This document shows positions 12,231 through 23,738 of a stretch of 64,000 nucleotides of DNA, piece after piece (position 1 is the stretch's first letter; each line of letters begins with the position of its first letter). Below the pieces are notes generated by a model that saw only the letters and a list, made by a program, of their open reading frames with translations, was not told where the DNA came from and ran no database searches. A program made the position numbers and the translations under genes. Origin of the DNA: Akebia trifoliata (lineage: Eukaryota; Streptophyta; Magnoliopsida; Ranunculales; Lardizabalaceae); contig JADQWC010000057.1 in NCBI GenBank assembly GCA_017979445.1, positions 1 through 64,000 of the forward strand, read 5' to 3'.

Positions 12231-13609
12231 AGTGCTTTTGATAATATTTATTAATTGGTACTTTATAATGATTACTGCCTTTAATGAAGAAAAGAAATAT
12301 GTAACATTCTTTGCATATACCTTTGGGGATTACAGGCATATATATATATATATATTCATGTGGCATATTCACTTACACAATTTTAAATTGTACAAGGATT
12401 CTAACCTTGTTTGAAAGATTATATTTTTAAAGACTCTAAACTAATGTAACATTAGTTTTATGTTATGCATCATCTTTAAGTAACTTATCTTGAAGTTAAT
12501 CCAAATAAAATAAAAAGAAAGGAACTCATGTCTCTTTTTCAAATTTGACAATAAAAGTTTGCAGTTGACAAATTTTTTCCCAAAAAATATTGAAAAACCT
12601 TCCAAATAAATTTGTAATTATTTTTTCAATATTTATAGACTACTACAACGCATAGAAGGAGAGTTATGAGACTGAATGTTTAGAGTTATTCAATATTTAA
12701 ATATAGACCAACTTTCCCTACTAACGAGTTGGACCCCAATTGTCCCACAAGTTCTTAGAAATTCTCAAATAGCCTATGGGCAACCCCACATAAGTTGATG
12801 GAAAACACAATTAATTTTTTGTAATATCTAATACCATCTTAAATAATTTTCCATGGAATGTCATACTTTTGCCACTGAAAATCAACAATTGATCTATCGG
12901 GTAGGCATTGAACAAAATGAAGATGAATAGTCTACCCCTCTTTACTATCCAATATATAATAAGACACGTGTACATTTTCCAAGATAAAATGCATAATAAT
13001 ATATTAATTGGTCTAACCAGTCCTTTAAATGGACTTAACAAGGGACTATTTTGACCATCTATTACAAATCTTAAAACAAGTATGTGTAGATTAATATACA
13101 TATAAAAAATTGTTATAATGATAACTACAACAGTACCCCTCATTCCGCTTCACGTTGTATTGGTAACTTGGGTAATAGATTAGATGATCAAAGAATAACC
13201 TTTAAAATGCACCTATATATCCCTGGTCTCCTTGGCTCTTGCCTTAGAAAATAAAATAAATGGTCATATTTGCATGTTTTGGAATTTGCCATTACAATAA
13301 ATAACGCGAGTCATATAAATTGCGTTAATGTTTGCATTTAAACTTGAAGATATACAAAGTATTTCACTAGAAGCTATAAAAGATTTGTATACCAAAGAGA
13401 CTAAAAAATTTCTCGAAATGTACAAAGGGATCTTATATGAGAAATGATCATCTTTCTATTGTACCTGAGATGTTTATATAAATCACTTTTATATAAAAAA
13501 TAAATTTTTTTAAATGTATTTTTAGAAAGATACTTGTTGCTTTTTTTCAGGCATGGAGCTACATGTTCCAATTTTATCAAAAAATTCACAAATTTCAATT
13601 ACCTAAACC
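12231..13609. other. Non-coding DNA, nothing recognised
   Basis: AT-rich sequence with a 110-codon minus-strand open frame (12811-13143) that resembles no family and has repetitive hydrophobic composition. I find no element ends in it. Confidence 0.5.
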
Positions 13610-13920
13610 AATGTGTCATAGATGTCAACTCAAGTCATTCACTCAGATTTACACAGATCGTTGAAAATACTTTTTCCTGAGAATTTATAAAATAATCAAT
13701 GTGTCACTGATGTCAAGTCAAGTAATTCACTCACTTAGATTTACACATCTTTCCAAAATTTAATTTCTTGAAATTTTACAAAAGAATCAATGTGTCACAA
13801 ATATCAAGTCAAGTCATTCAATCACTTAGATTTACACAAATCTTTTGTAAAAATAATTTTGCCAAACTAAACAAAATATTTAATGTGTCACGGATGTCAA
13901 GTCAAGTCATTATATCTTAT
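13610..13920. repeat. ~90-bp tandem repeat, four units
   Basis: AATGTGTCA starts units at 13610, 13698, 13789 and 13882 (spacings 88, 91, 93). Each unit continues with a GATGTCAAGTCAAGTCATTC-like segment, and the first three with TTAGATTTACACA or a close form. The array lies just upstream of a TATA box and may be promoter-associated. Confidence 0.85.
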
Positions 13921-13980
13921 TTTTTATATTATTCATGTATTGAATAAAATAAGGCTTTACAATAAACGAGCCTAAGATTC

Positions 13981-13988
13981 TATAAATA
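13981..13988 (+). promoter_or_regulatory. TATA box
   Basis: TATAAATAGG lies about 65 bases before the ATG at 14047, downstream of four ~90-bp direct repeats. This is ordinary plant promoter geometry; initiation near 14010-14020 would be expected. Confidence 0.55.
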
Positions 13989-14046
13989 GGAAGGTGTTTT
14001 TACCTAAAAAATACAAACGCCTTCGGAGTTGTTTTTACAAAGGAAT

Positions 14047-14486
14047 ATGAGTTCTAACATGGCAAATATGCAATCGAATGAGGTTGATGAGCTCAAACTT
14101 GATTATTACGAGCCTTAGATGTACACAAAACTTATCGAATCAACCGATAAAAATGAGAAGGTAGGAAAAATGCGTTCTGGCAAGATTTACTCGATGATGG
14201 TAAGAAACTAAGATGTATGATGAGAAGTCTGTGCATATTTATTCCGAAAAGGATAGGAGAGTATATGAGCAGGGACAACCCAGACAACTACAAAAGTGCC
14301 GTTAATAGGATGTATGATGAAAATAGACGGATGTTTATCCGAAAAAATAGACAACAAATTCTAGGATCTGATTATGCGGAACATCCAAATGTGAACTTTG
14401 ATTTCATAGATGAGGTATTAGAGAGTAACAATATTCGCTCTCCATATTATATGGAGAACGACATTAATCAAGATAGTAGTCCCTAG
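14047..14486 (+). pseudogene. Small decayed gene of unknown function, MULE passenger
   Basis: An ATG at 14047 begins a frame (MSSNMANMQSNEVDEL...) that stops at TAG 14116 and stays open beyond it to about 14206. Coding then appears to shift by one base near 14170-14200 into the frame containing AFWQDLLDDGKK, and runs through the open frame 14217-14486 (RDNPDNYKSAVNRMYDENRR, ending in NQDSSP). The protein would be about 145 aa, hydrophilic and Asn/Asp/Arg-rich, with no signal peptide or membrane segment. I do not recognise it. It has its own TATA box and upstream repeats and faces the minus-strand gene at 15074. One stop and one frame change argue for decay, although a short intron could hide the change. 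Confidence 0.4.
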
Positions 14487-15073
14487 TATGTTTGTAGGAG
14501 GATGTATGAGCGTGATATAAATGTGGATGTTTTGCTATTTATGTGTTAAAGAATAGAATCAGAATGTTTTTGTTTTAATAAAAATGGTTGAGTACTTTTC
14601 AATTATTTTTCACTAACACGACCCAACTATTGAAATGGGAGATGAAGTTTATTAATATAACCCACTTCAACTGTTGTAATTACGTATTATTTTTTCTTGT
14701 TAATAAAGTGATAGTGACAATGCAAACCTATAACTCAAATTTAAAATCATGTCAATTTCATTATGAAAGATACGTGACAATGTCATAGCAATAAAAGAAT
14801 TGAGAGAGGGACACAAATTACTCTTTAGATAATGTAATATAGTTTATAGAGATAAAGATTTATTCTAGTAACTCAAGAATTGTGTAAAACAGAAGGTGGT
14901 CGTATCATCATTTAAAAAAAATTCTATAAATTACCTTCTATAGAGGCATCTCATTGAATATTATTTAACTTTTTGGGAGGGTAAAACATCTACTTATATC
15001 ATTCACAACCATTTTAAACAAAAAGGAATTGTCATTGCTCAATTACAATTTTAAAGGTTTGTTCCTAATAACA
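14487..15073. other. Intergenic spacer between convergent small genes
   Basis: AT-rich sequence with an AATAAAA-like polyadenylation signal near 14576 for the plus-strand gene. Nothing else recognised. Confidence 0.4.
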
Positions 15074-15352
15074 TCACATTACAAAAAAACCTAACAACAT
15101 AACTGCTAGTAAAACCATACTAATACCAACCAAAACACAAGACATCCCACAAGCCTCCAACTTCTCATTTTTCTTTTGATTCAGACAAGCACCACGAACT
15201 TGATCATTAAGAAAGTGTTTCTCAGCATCTTCTAAGGTCTTAAATGACTTATAACATGCTCCGGGATAACGATCGACATACCTATGACACTCTTCCCAAG
15301 TAGAGTATATTCCAGGCTTACGTCCAATAAACACGACATAGTATTTAGCCAT
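15074..15352 (-). CDS. RNase H1 N-terminal (Cauli_VI-type) domain with C-terminal membrane tail
   Basis: This is a 92-aa intact frame. The first ATG (15352) gives MAKYYVVFIGRKPGIYSTWE. Residues 3-48 match the hybrid-binding domain of RNase H1, also called the caulimovirus viroplasmin fold (PF01693): YYVVF, GRKPGIY, STWEEC, a YKSF segment and an EDAEKHF helix. In that family the domain binds RNA:DNA hybrid or double-stranded RNA. There is no RNase H catalytic domain. Residues 70-92 instead form one hydrophobic segment (VLVGISMVLLAVMLLGFFV), predicting a tail-anchored membrane protein. An AG acceptor directly upstream of the ATG (near 15367) suggests a 5' non-coding exon. It lies between the small plus-strand gene and the transposase, inside the MULE region, so it is probably a passenger gene. 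Function is unknown. Confidence 0.7.
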   Translation of the reverse strand: MAKYYVVFIGRKPGIYSTWEECHRYVDRYPGACYKSFKTLEDAEKHFLNDQVRGACLNQKKNEKLEACGMSCVLVGISMVLLAVMLLGFFVM

Positions 15353-15370
15353 CCAAATATACCTGCACAA

Positions 15371-15841
15371 TAATGTTCAAAATTTAAGCCATCAAAATAT
15401 ACATAAACATAGTAATAAGCTCATGTTTGCAAAACGCGTGCAAGTGATTCTTCATACTATAACACAATGATGGACCATCATAATCCAATTGATTGTTTAA
15501 ACATATTTATAATTTTACAAAATAAATCAAAATCATATGCCTAAGTGATTATTTAGACATGTTCATTGACCAAAAAACATATAAATTTGTTTAAACATGT
15601 TCATTGACCGAAAACAAATAGATGTTCAGCCATTTATAAATTCTTAAATATTTGATCCTATGGACAATTGAATACAATGAATAAATAAAATGTTAGAAAG
15701 ATCTTGTTGAGATTGAATTCATAAAAAATAACTAATTTTATCATAATGATTCATATGGACACCTCAAGTAAAATAAAAAGATCATTATTTCTCAAAAATA
15801 TCTCTTTCTACATTTCATCCTATGGACACTTGAATATAATT
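15371..15841. other. Upstream region of the hybrid-binding-domain gene
   Basis: AT-rich. It contains loose repeats of a GTTCATTGACC(A/G)AAAA motif near 15560 and 15600. No coding recognised. It likely holds the promoter and 5' intron of the minus-strand gene. Confidence 0.4.
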
Positions 15842-15985
15842 ATTCTGATATAATGTCAAAAGGATCTTTTTAACATTATATCAGAATGTCTTCTATACAA
15901 TGTTAGAAGGATCCTTTTGACATTATATTAGAATGTCTTTTATACAATGTCAGAAGGATCCTCTTTACACTATATCATAATGTAA
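15842..15985 (-). repeat. Middle cluster of three palindromic units
   Basis: Three variant units (AATGTCAAAAGGATC, AATGTTAGAAGGATCC and AATGTCAGAAGGATCC with partly matching opposite arms and ATCAGAATG linkers). Orientation is opposite to the left array. They sit just 3' of the transposase stop, at 16039. Confidence 0.8.
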
Positions 15986-16038
15986 TATGATTGTACAAAA
16001 ATATTCATAACTATTTTTCGAGTAGAAGCCAACCTCAA

Positions 16039-19000
16039 TTATGAAGTAGGAGGGTACACACATCTCCTACGATTGTGGCCACGACGTCCACAATTTCCAC
16101 ATCGATAATATAAATGTTTCTCGGACTGACTTTTGAATCTATTTTTCTTTGGCCTACCGGGCTGCATTACAACATCTGGAGGGGATACGATCACATCATC
16201 ACATCTAACAATCCATTGACTTTCATCAACTGTGGGATTGATGGAATCCTTGTATGTTTCTCGGTATCGATCAACTGTGAACCAATCCTCTGAGAAATCA
16301 TACGGTGACATTTTACTATGCTTGATGGCAGAAATGGCATGAAGGCATGGGAGACCAAGCTGGTCATAACGACGACATGTGCAACTCAGCTTTCCAAGAT
16401 CGACAACATGTCTATTTTTAAGTACACCAACCTCGTAAATATGCGTTCCAGTTTGACGAACATCCACATAATTTGATGGAATATCAAATCTCTTAATTTC
16501 ACGCAGAGCAAAAGGAGTCAACTGATCTTTGAATAGTTTGCATTCTTCAGACCGCTCAAAGAAATAATTAGACAACTTAGTATGTGTTGCATGAACAAGA
16601 GCTGTAATCGGAAGTTCCCTTTCTAACTTTAGAACCTTGTTCATACATTCAGATATGTTCGTCGTCATCATGCGATATCGTTTGGCAGGAAAGTAAGCTC
16701 TAGTCCATTTTTTCTGATCGATGGCACTTAACCATTTGTAATATTTGGGTTGAGTGTCGCGCAACTCAAGCATCTCACGTTCAAATGCTGGAATGCTATA
16801 TATCTTTCCCATCATCCAGATCTTCTGTTTGGCAACGTTGTCCTTGAACTCACGTACAAAGTTATCACATAGGTGTCTTAAACAAAACCCATGGATGACG
16901 TTGGGAAATACAAGAGGGACACTCTCCAGAATGCCTGGGTGACGATCAGATATCAATACGAATCGACTTTCAATTCCAATAACTTTATCTCCGAGGATTC
17001 GAAAAAACCATGACCAAGAATCGGTATTTTCACTCTCGACGACCGCAAAGGCTATTGGGAAGACCTTGTTATTACCATCTAAGCCAGTTGCAATTAAGAG
17101 TTGGCCACGGTATTTACCTTTTAGGTGGGTGCATCAACTGATATAATACCTCTTATGTTATTTCTGTAACTCTTAATACAAGCACCAAAACTCCAAAAAA
17201 ATCTCGCAAACCTATCTTCCTCTCTACATACAAGTACAGTGACAGCATCAGGATCAACACGCATTAACTCTGCACAATATGATGGTAATATACGATATGA
17301 CTCGTCCCATGAACCAACCAATTCCGATATAGCAAACTCTTTTGCCCTCCACGCTTACGATACGAAATTCTAGCACCAAAGTGTTTTTGAATATACGTGA
17401 TAATTTGGCCAGGTGTCATATTAGGATGTTCCTTCAAAGTCGCCTTCACTCGAACTGCAATCCAACGACTACTGGCTTGCCTATGGTCACGACCACGTGT
17501 TGGTAATGCACACGTATGATTGAAGATTAACTTCTTTATTTCAAAAGTTGGAACCCCGCGGAGTTTAATAGCATGAATGCGCCAATGACAACTTTGGCTA
17601 GCACACTTGGCTGAGATTGCTTTGTGACAAGTCCTTATAGGTTCAATTTGGAAGTTTGACAACATGGCACATTCTTTCAAAGCTACTTGAAATAAATTTT
17701 TTGAACCATACGTATTTCCAATTTTTAATTCCATCCTTCCTCTAGAACAATTTTCAAGAGAAAACTCAATAAATTCCTCCTCAAAATATGGGCTATCGTA
17801 TCCTTCATCATAAGCTTTTTCCCACATATTATCAGATTCAACACCATCAGATCCTTTATCAGAATCTAATCCCATGTCTACGTTGCAACAAAACGCCTCT
17901 CTTGCGTCGGAACTACTGCATGAACTATTTTCTGAGACTTTCTTTTCGGATGAATTACGCGACTCAAAGAATTTACTTTTTTCTCTACGAGAGCAAACAC
18001 CCTTATCCATATCAACATCCCCACCATCAAACAGACAATTCATTGTAGAAGGAAAATTGTACCTAAACATAGATGTGCCAAATTTAGAAATATTTCTAAG
18101 AGGATTAATTGAAGAAAGTAATACGAGTAGACATACATAGGGGTTGAACATCCTGAAATATCGACGCATAGGTCTGGATTGGAGGGATCTGAATCTGGAA
18201 CATTTCGATGCGCAGGTGGATAAATTGAACTCCCAACTTTACTGTAGACAAAACAATATGAATCAAAAATTCATGGAAAGTTTATATATGAATTTTTAAG
18301 GTTCGAATCGCCCTAGCGTATGCCTAGTTTCATATACTAACCTAATAGGTGATGAATCTGGAATTTGTCCACTATCATTGCATCCCTTGGTTGGATTTGT
18401 TGAAATATGATCATCTTCAACATTCCTTTGTAAATGGGATTGAAAAAATAATTAGAGATAAATCGCATCGATATAACTTAGACTACAACAAGTTCTTAAT
18501 TTAAAATAAAATTAAAGAAATAACAAACCTAGTTGCACATCTTTCTATTTTCAACAACTTCGAAGGGATCACAATCGGCTCTAACATTTTTTCCCTTCTA
18601 CATGTGTAAAATCGTAAATCATTCGTATCAACCACAAATAAAATACAACAAATAAATTTTTTCCTATAATAGATACGAGTTTATGATGTCTCATACCTAT
18701 TTTCAAACATATTCTGTGTATGCATAAGGTTAGTATCATTTTCCATTTCAACAAACCGTCGAGATTTCGTGATGAAAATGTATATGGTTTGGGAATCTTC
18801 CGGTACTCCAAAGAACATCTCTTTAACGTCTGCATCATTTTCTATATCTATCTCGACGAATGGAGGGCTAATTCTATACAAATATTTTAACTTCAAATTT
18901 ATCTCATCTCGACTACATGCGGTGACTTCATACATCATGTCGGTAAATATTTTAAATGAAATATCACGTCCAACATACTTATTCTTGCATTTACCACTAT

Positions 19001-19073
19001 ACTTAAACCCGTCAAATGGGTCTACAATCTCTCCATCATAAAAGCATATCAACGAAATCTTCCTTTTATCCAT
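16039..19073 (-). pseudogene. MURA-type MULE transposase, two frameshifts
   Basis: Exon 1 (19073-18697, donor GTATGAG) encodes the N-terminal PB1-like region, starting MDKRKISLICFYDGE. After one or more introns, 18169-17355 encodes an acidic linker and the MuDR DNA-binding region (NTYGSKNLFQVALKECA, then cysteines in CASQSCHWR). The catalytic region follows: ISVD with the first Asp, VLISDRHPGI with the second, a GFCLRHLCDNF C-x2-H signature, then NISECMNK. A SWIM finger (CTC...PCLHA) and a CCHC zinc knuckle (CGNCGRRGHNRRRC) end the protein. Two single-base losses break the frame, near 17354 (before the segment leading to VGSWDESYRI) and near 17131 (directly after the first catalytic Asp). The terminal frame 16039-16956 is otherwise clean. 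This copy cannot make a full transposase without correction. Confidence 0.9.
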
Positions 19074-19382
19074 TTATTAGATTCTCCCTGCATATGATAT
19101 TTTCATACTAAGAGTGAGATTATTTATGACCAAATGGAAATCTAAAAAAATATATACAAAAAATGGTACATATTCTATCATACCTTTAAGACACAATACA
19201 TCAAACACATTAAATGCAACACGATAATCAAGTTCTAAGACACTAACAATTGTTGTTCTAACTCATGAGAAAAATATCATCTTACAATCTAAAATTCTAC
19301 TAAATTTCAATAAAACTAAATAATGAAAAAAATATCATTACATTTCTTTAAACATTAAAAATCTAATAGATCATAACTATTT

Positions 19383-19615
19383 TACTCAATGTCAAAAGGC
19401 TTCTTTTGACATTAGATCAGAACTATTTTAATCAATGTTAGAAGGAGCCTTCTGACATTAGATCAGAACTATTTTATCAATGTCAGAAGGAGCCTTCTGA
19501 CATTGGATCAGAACTATTTTACTCAATGTCAAAAAGCTCCTTTTGACATTAGATCAGAACTATTTTAATCAATGTCAGAAGGAGCCTTCTGACATTAGAT
19601 CAGAACTACTTTAAT
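19383..19615 (-). repeat. Right array of 46-bp palindromic units, proximal part
   Basis: Five units start at about 19388, 19434, 19478, 19525 and 19571. They have the AATGTCAGAAGG arm, AG centre and linker ATTAGATCAGAACTATTTTA. The orientation is inverted relative to 9372-10716. The array continues after the inserted LTR at 23070. Confidence 0.9.
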
Positions 19616-22600
19616 TGTAACACCCCAGATTTTCAACTCATATCTCGAGAAAATTAAATGGTGAGATTTAGAGGAAAATATCGAAGGAGAGACTTAGAGT
19701 AAAATACTCGGATCTTGTTATGATTAATTTCAAGGAAAATCGACTTCGCCATTAGTTTCAAAACGATCGTAATATATACATTAGCTTGTAAGCAAGTATG
19801 AATTTGAGTTCGGATGAAAAGTTATAAAATCCTCGAATTTCGTATTAAGTGGGATCCAAAATAGTGGAATTTCGTTAGAGTGAGAATCAGAAAGATTTGA
19901 TGACACCGTTAGGTCTGTAACGAAAAATTATTCGAAATAGTATATTCGTTTATCGCTTTCCGAGTCCGAATAGTTAAGTTATGATCGAAACTAGAAATGA
20001 GGGAAAATTACAAGTATGCCCTTAGCTGTGTTATAAAAGAAAAGTCTGATTTTCTTTTATTTTCATTTTTCTCTCATTCTCCAAGAAACCCCAAACGACA
20101 GCCACTTTCAATCCAAGGGTTTCGACCCATTGCCATCAAGTTTGTGCGCGAACGAAGCCGAGTTGAACCTCGACGAAGAAGACAAAGTTGTTGGCCACGT
20201 CGAGAGCTACAACTTCACCGTCTTTACTTACCCATTCTTGTTCGTTTTCTCCATCCTCCATCAAAACCAGCCAGGTAGCTCGAGTAAACCTCAACATCTT
20301 CCATCCGAGGGCTTCATCGAGTTAGGAGCTAGGTCTATACTTCATTATAGAGGAGAAGGAGAATGTCATTGTCGGATACTTTGCAAACCCTCGCTCGTTT
20401 CGCATCCAAGTCAACCCAACCTCAACACTCGAGCCATCCAACCTTGAGTTGTAGTGCTAGCTTGTATCCTTAGCGTCCACAACCAGGTAAGGGACTTCCA
20501 ATTCTTATTGGTAGCTTTAGATTTCTCAATGTGCATTTAGGGTTTTGAAACAAAACTTATTGTTTGCATTTAAATCGTAGAAATTGGTATTTGTTTTCAA
20601 ATTCATGGTAGAAGTAGGTGTTTTGTTTATATTTTATCGAATTTTGATAACAAAATCGTGGGTGGGTCGAATGGTTCAAAGAATGGAAGAAGAAATCGAA
20701 AAAGGGATTGAAAAACCCAAAAATCGCCAGTGAGGTTCAAGCTGTAGGTGGGAAGGGTCGGTGCCACCGGCACTTACCGAAGGCATTCTGTCGGTTTCAC
20801 CGACAGAATGAGGTTTCTACCACCGACAAAATCAAATAACGCGAGAAAATTTTATTCTGTCGGCAGGACCGTCGGTCCCACCGACATCTGCCGATGACCA
20901 ATATGTCGGTTCCACCGACAGAATCCTGGTTCTGCCACCGACAGACACAGTTTTGATCAGAACAGTGTTCTGACACTTGGCTTGACCTGTTCTGACTCTT
21001 GGCTTGACCTCTTCACACTTTATACACTATTTCTCACCCTTTATTTCATTAAAAACATTTACTTTAAGTTCTTTAATGAAATTAAGGTTTTACCCCCCAT
21101 TTCGGAATAATGGGAATAGTTTTAAGATCCAAATCTCAAAGGATCAAAATCCGAATTTTGATTTAAAGAACAAAACGTAATTTTCGACGTTTTCGCCAAG
21201 TTTTCAAAATGAAATAACTTTCGCGTTCCTTTGAATTAGATTACAAAAACTATATGGTGTCGAATCTCATGATCGAGACTTTCATTTCGAAAAACCCGTT
21301 TTCAATTTCGAGAACTTTGAAAAATTGAGTTTTCGACACTTAGCCAAATTTTCACCAGCTTTCCTTATTTTTAATAGCTTTGGCCCCGTGCATCGTCGGG
21401 ACCTTATTTTTTTTATAAACTTTGATGATTTTCAATGAAAAAGGCCAAAAGAATGACTTTGAAAGATTGAAAATGGATGGTTGATTTGAAATGATGAAAA
21501 GTGAGAATGTCGAGGGAATGGGAGAAGGGAATGAACGTTAAAATATCAGAATCACGCCCGAGGGGTGATTTCTACATTTTACATTGTATGTTGTGTGTAG
21601 CTTGGTGAAAGGATATCCAGGTTAGTAATGAAAGGGTTGCATGTTTATTTCCGATTATGTTAGCGCGTGCGCTGAGTACTATTGTTTATTTTAGGCCGAT
21701 TGGCCACGGTTGCATGGTAGGAACTGGATATCCATTCTCAACCCTGTTCTGTTAATTTCTCTTTTGTTTTAAATGAAAAACTATATATATACATAGCTAT
21801 TTTGTGAGCTGTTAAAGGGTTTGTGAATGCCTGAAGGGATAGTGCGTCACATCATCCGGAGGGGTGCACTATCCTGGGATGTACGGTAGGGACCACCAAA
21901 CTCATACGTGGTATGGGACGCGTATGAGAGTGGGGTCACAACTGGAATTCGGGTTCATTCCTTTCTTATCTTTACCAGTGAACGTGTATTGTAAAGGTGG
22001 TCGTATACGAGTGGAGTGTCATTTGGGAATCACATGCACGCCTGATAGGCATAGATGAAGATGATTAGTCAGTGATCACTAACAATCTAGTAGTAGTCGA
22101 ACGTTCTGACACATCGAAAAGAGACCCATTGCTTACGGTCACGTCAAACGGTCAGCCTGAGCCGGATAAATGGTCCCACAAGCGTGGTAAACAGCGACCA
22201 GCCACAAAATCAGGAACTACAATGTTATTGAGGAATATCATGTCCCGACTGGGAGCAATCCAGTCGTGAATCCCAACTCTTTAATTCCAATACTCCACCA
22301 TTTGTATTATATATATGTCGTTATATTTCGAATTACAAACTGAGAAGCATGTCTATTATTTCAATGTTGTCAACATTATTTGCACAAAATGGAAATGTAT
22401 AATGAGTATGGATGATTGACGTTATGTGTAATTTTTAAAACTGTTTAGTTGCTCATCCCTAGCTATATGTACCAGTTGATCGTATTTTATCTTGTAAAAC
22501 CTTGCATGTGTTAAAATGTTCAGTATGCTTTATTCGATCATGCTTAGGAAGGGTTATTAGTAGGAATTGGCTGTGGACTTACTGGGCAACCATTGTTACT

Positions 22601-23069
22601 CACCCTTTCCTTCCTATTTTTTTTTTAGTTTCAGCATTTGCAGCTACCGAGGCAGGCGTAGAGTCAGTAATTGAGGAGTATCTGGTCGATCAGATCGACG
22701 ATCAGAGTTTATTGCCTGGTGAGCACTAGGGCCACATCCCTTAGTGTTGTCAGTTTCATCCAAGATGTATGTAGTTTTTGGATTTGAGAGTTTAGGCCTA
22801 TGTTAGAGTGCGAGTGTTTTGGTAAGCCTATATATTGGTAAATCTTCTGCACTCTGATCTACTTACATGTTAGATGTAATTAGTCTTCCCCTGTTATTTT
22901 CCTGTATCTACATTTTTATATACAGGTTTTGTTATAAATTGGTTTATCAGGTTTGAGTTCCGTGAAACGCTAACATAAATAGAGGAGACCATGCCGAAAT
23001 TTCGAGGTGCCACCTAGTACCTTGGGATTTGGCCTTGGGATTTGTGTTAGCGTTTGGCGGGGCGCCACA
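19616..23069 (+). mobile_element. Solo LTR, family A copy 2, perfect target-site duplication
   Basis: Starts TGTAACACCCC and ends GGGGCGCCACA, 3454 bp. It is flanked by TTAAT at 19611-19615 and again at 23070-23074. No gag-pol inside. A TATA-like run at about 21783-21795 may belong to the LTR promoter. The insertion split one 46-bp unit array, so it post-dates the array. Open frames inside (20130-20447 and others) match nothing. About 20750-20945 is locally rich in GTCGGT/ACCGACA inverted motifs and could fold strongly. Confidence 0.9.
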
Positions 23070-23180
23070 TTAATAAATGTCAGAAGGAGCCTTCTGACAT
23101 TAGATCAGAACTATTTTAGTCAATGTCAAAAGGATCCTTCTGACATTAGATCACAACTATTTTAATCAATATCGTAAGGC
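23070..23180 (-). repeat. Right array of palindromic units, distal part
   Basis: Units at 23077 and 23121 plus a decayed third (AATATCGTAAGG at about 23166) resume the array interrupted by the solo LTR. Confidence 0.85.
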
Positions 23181-23738
23181 TAGTATAAATGAAAAAATCG
23201 ACATTTCATAAATAAATGCATTGAAGAAAAATTTAGCAACACCTTTTATTGGTTACATGCTGAAAATTTGAGGTAGACTTTACATGTTAGATGTACATTA
23301 GAAGACACCATTCAAAGGTTTTTCATTGTCTTCCTATGTCACCATTTTTGGTGCGTGATATACTTGTATGACAAAATATATGTATCTTAATAAATCAATG
23401 AAACATAAAACTGATTTATACATATTTCAGAAATCAAAAAATTACTATCTTACATGCATATAGGTATATTACACGAATTTGGTGGGTAGGATTTACCCTA
23501 GTAATGTGTAATCATACGTCTATATCATGGGATGTTATATAATAAAAAAGATCATGTACGGCCATACACAACTGGATCTCATATCTTGGTTGCAAATTTA
23601 ACATATCATATATGGACACACAACTGAATCACATATTAAACAATGCAAGTGCTGCCCAAAACAATAATAAATTAACAAAATCTAGAGTTATATAGGACAA
23701 AAACAGAGCAGTTACAATAATAAAGGCCGGAAGCCTTA
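23181..23738. other. MULE-associated non-coding DNA
   Basis: No gene recognised. The part next to 23738 reads on the minus strand as intron following the captured transporter exon. Confidence 0.4.

Noticed and set aside
12811..13143. 110-codon minus-strand open frame
   Set aside because: No family resemblance, low-complexity hydrophobic composition, no supporting context.
17788..18140. Plus-strand open frames of 86-88 codons
   Set aside because: Opposite-strand shadows of the transposase linker region.
20130..20447. 105-codon open frame as a gene
   Set aside because: Inside the family A LTR; not conserved in copy 1.
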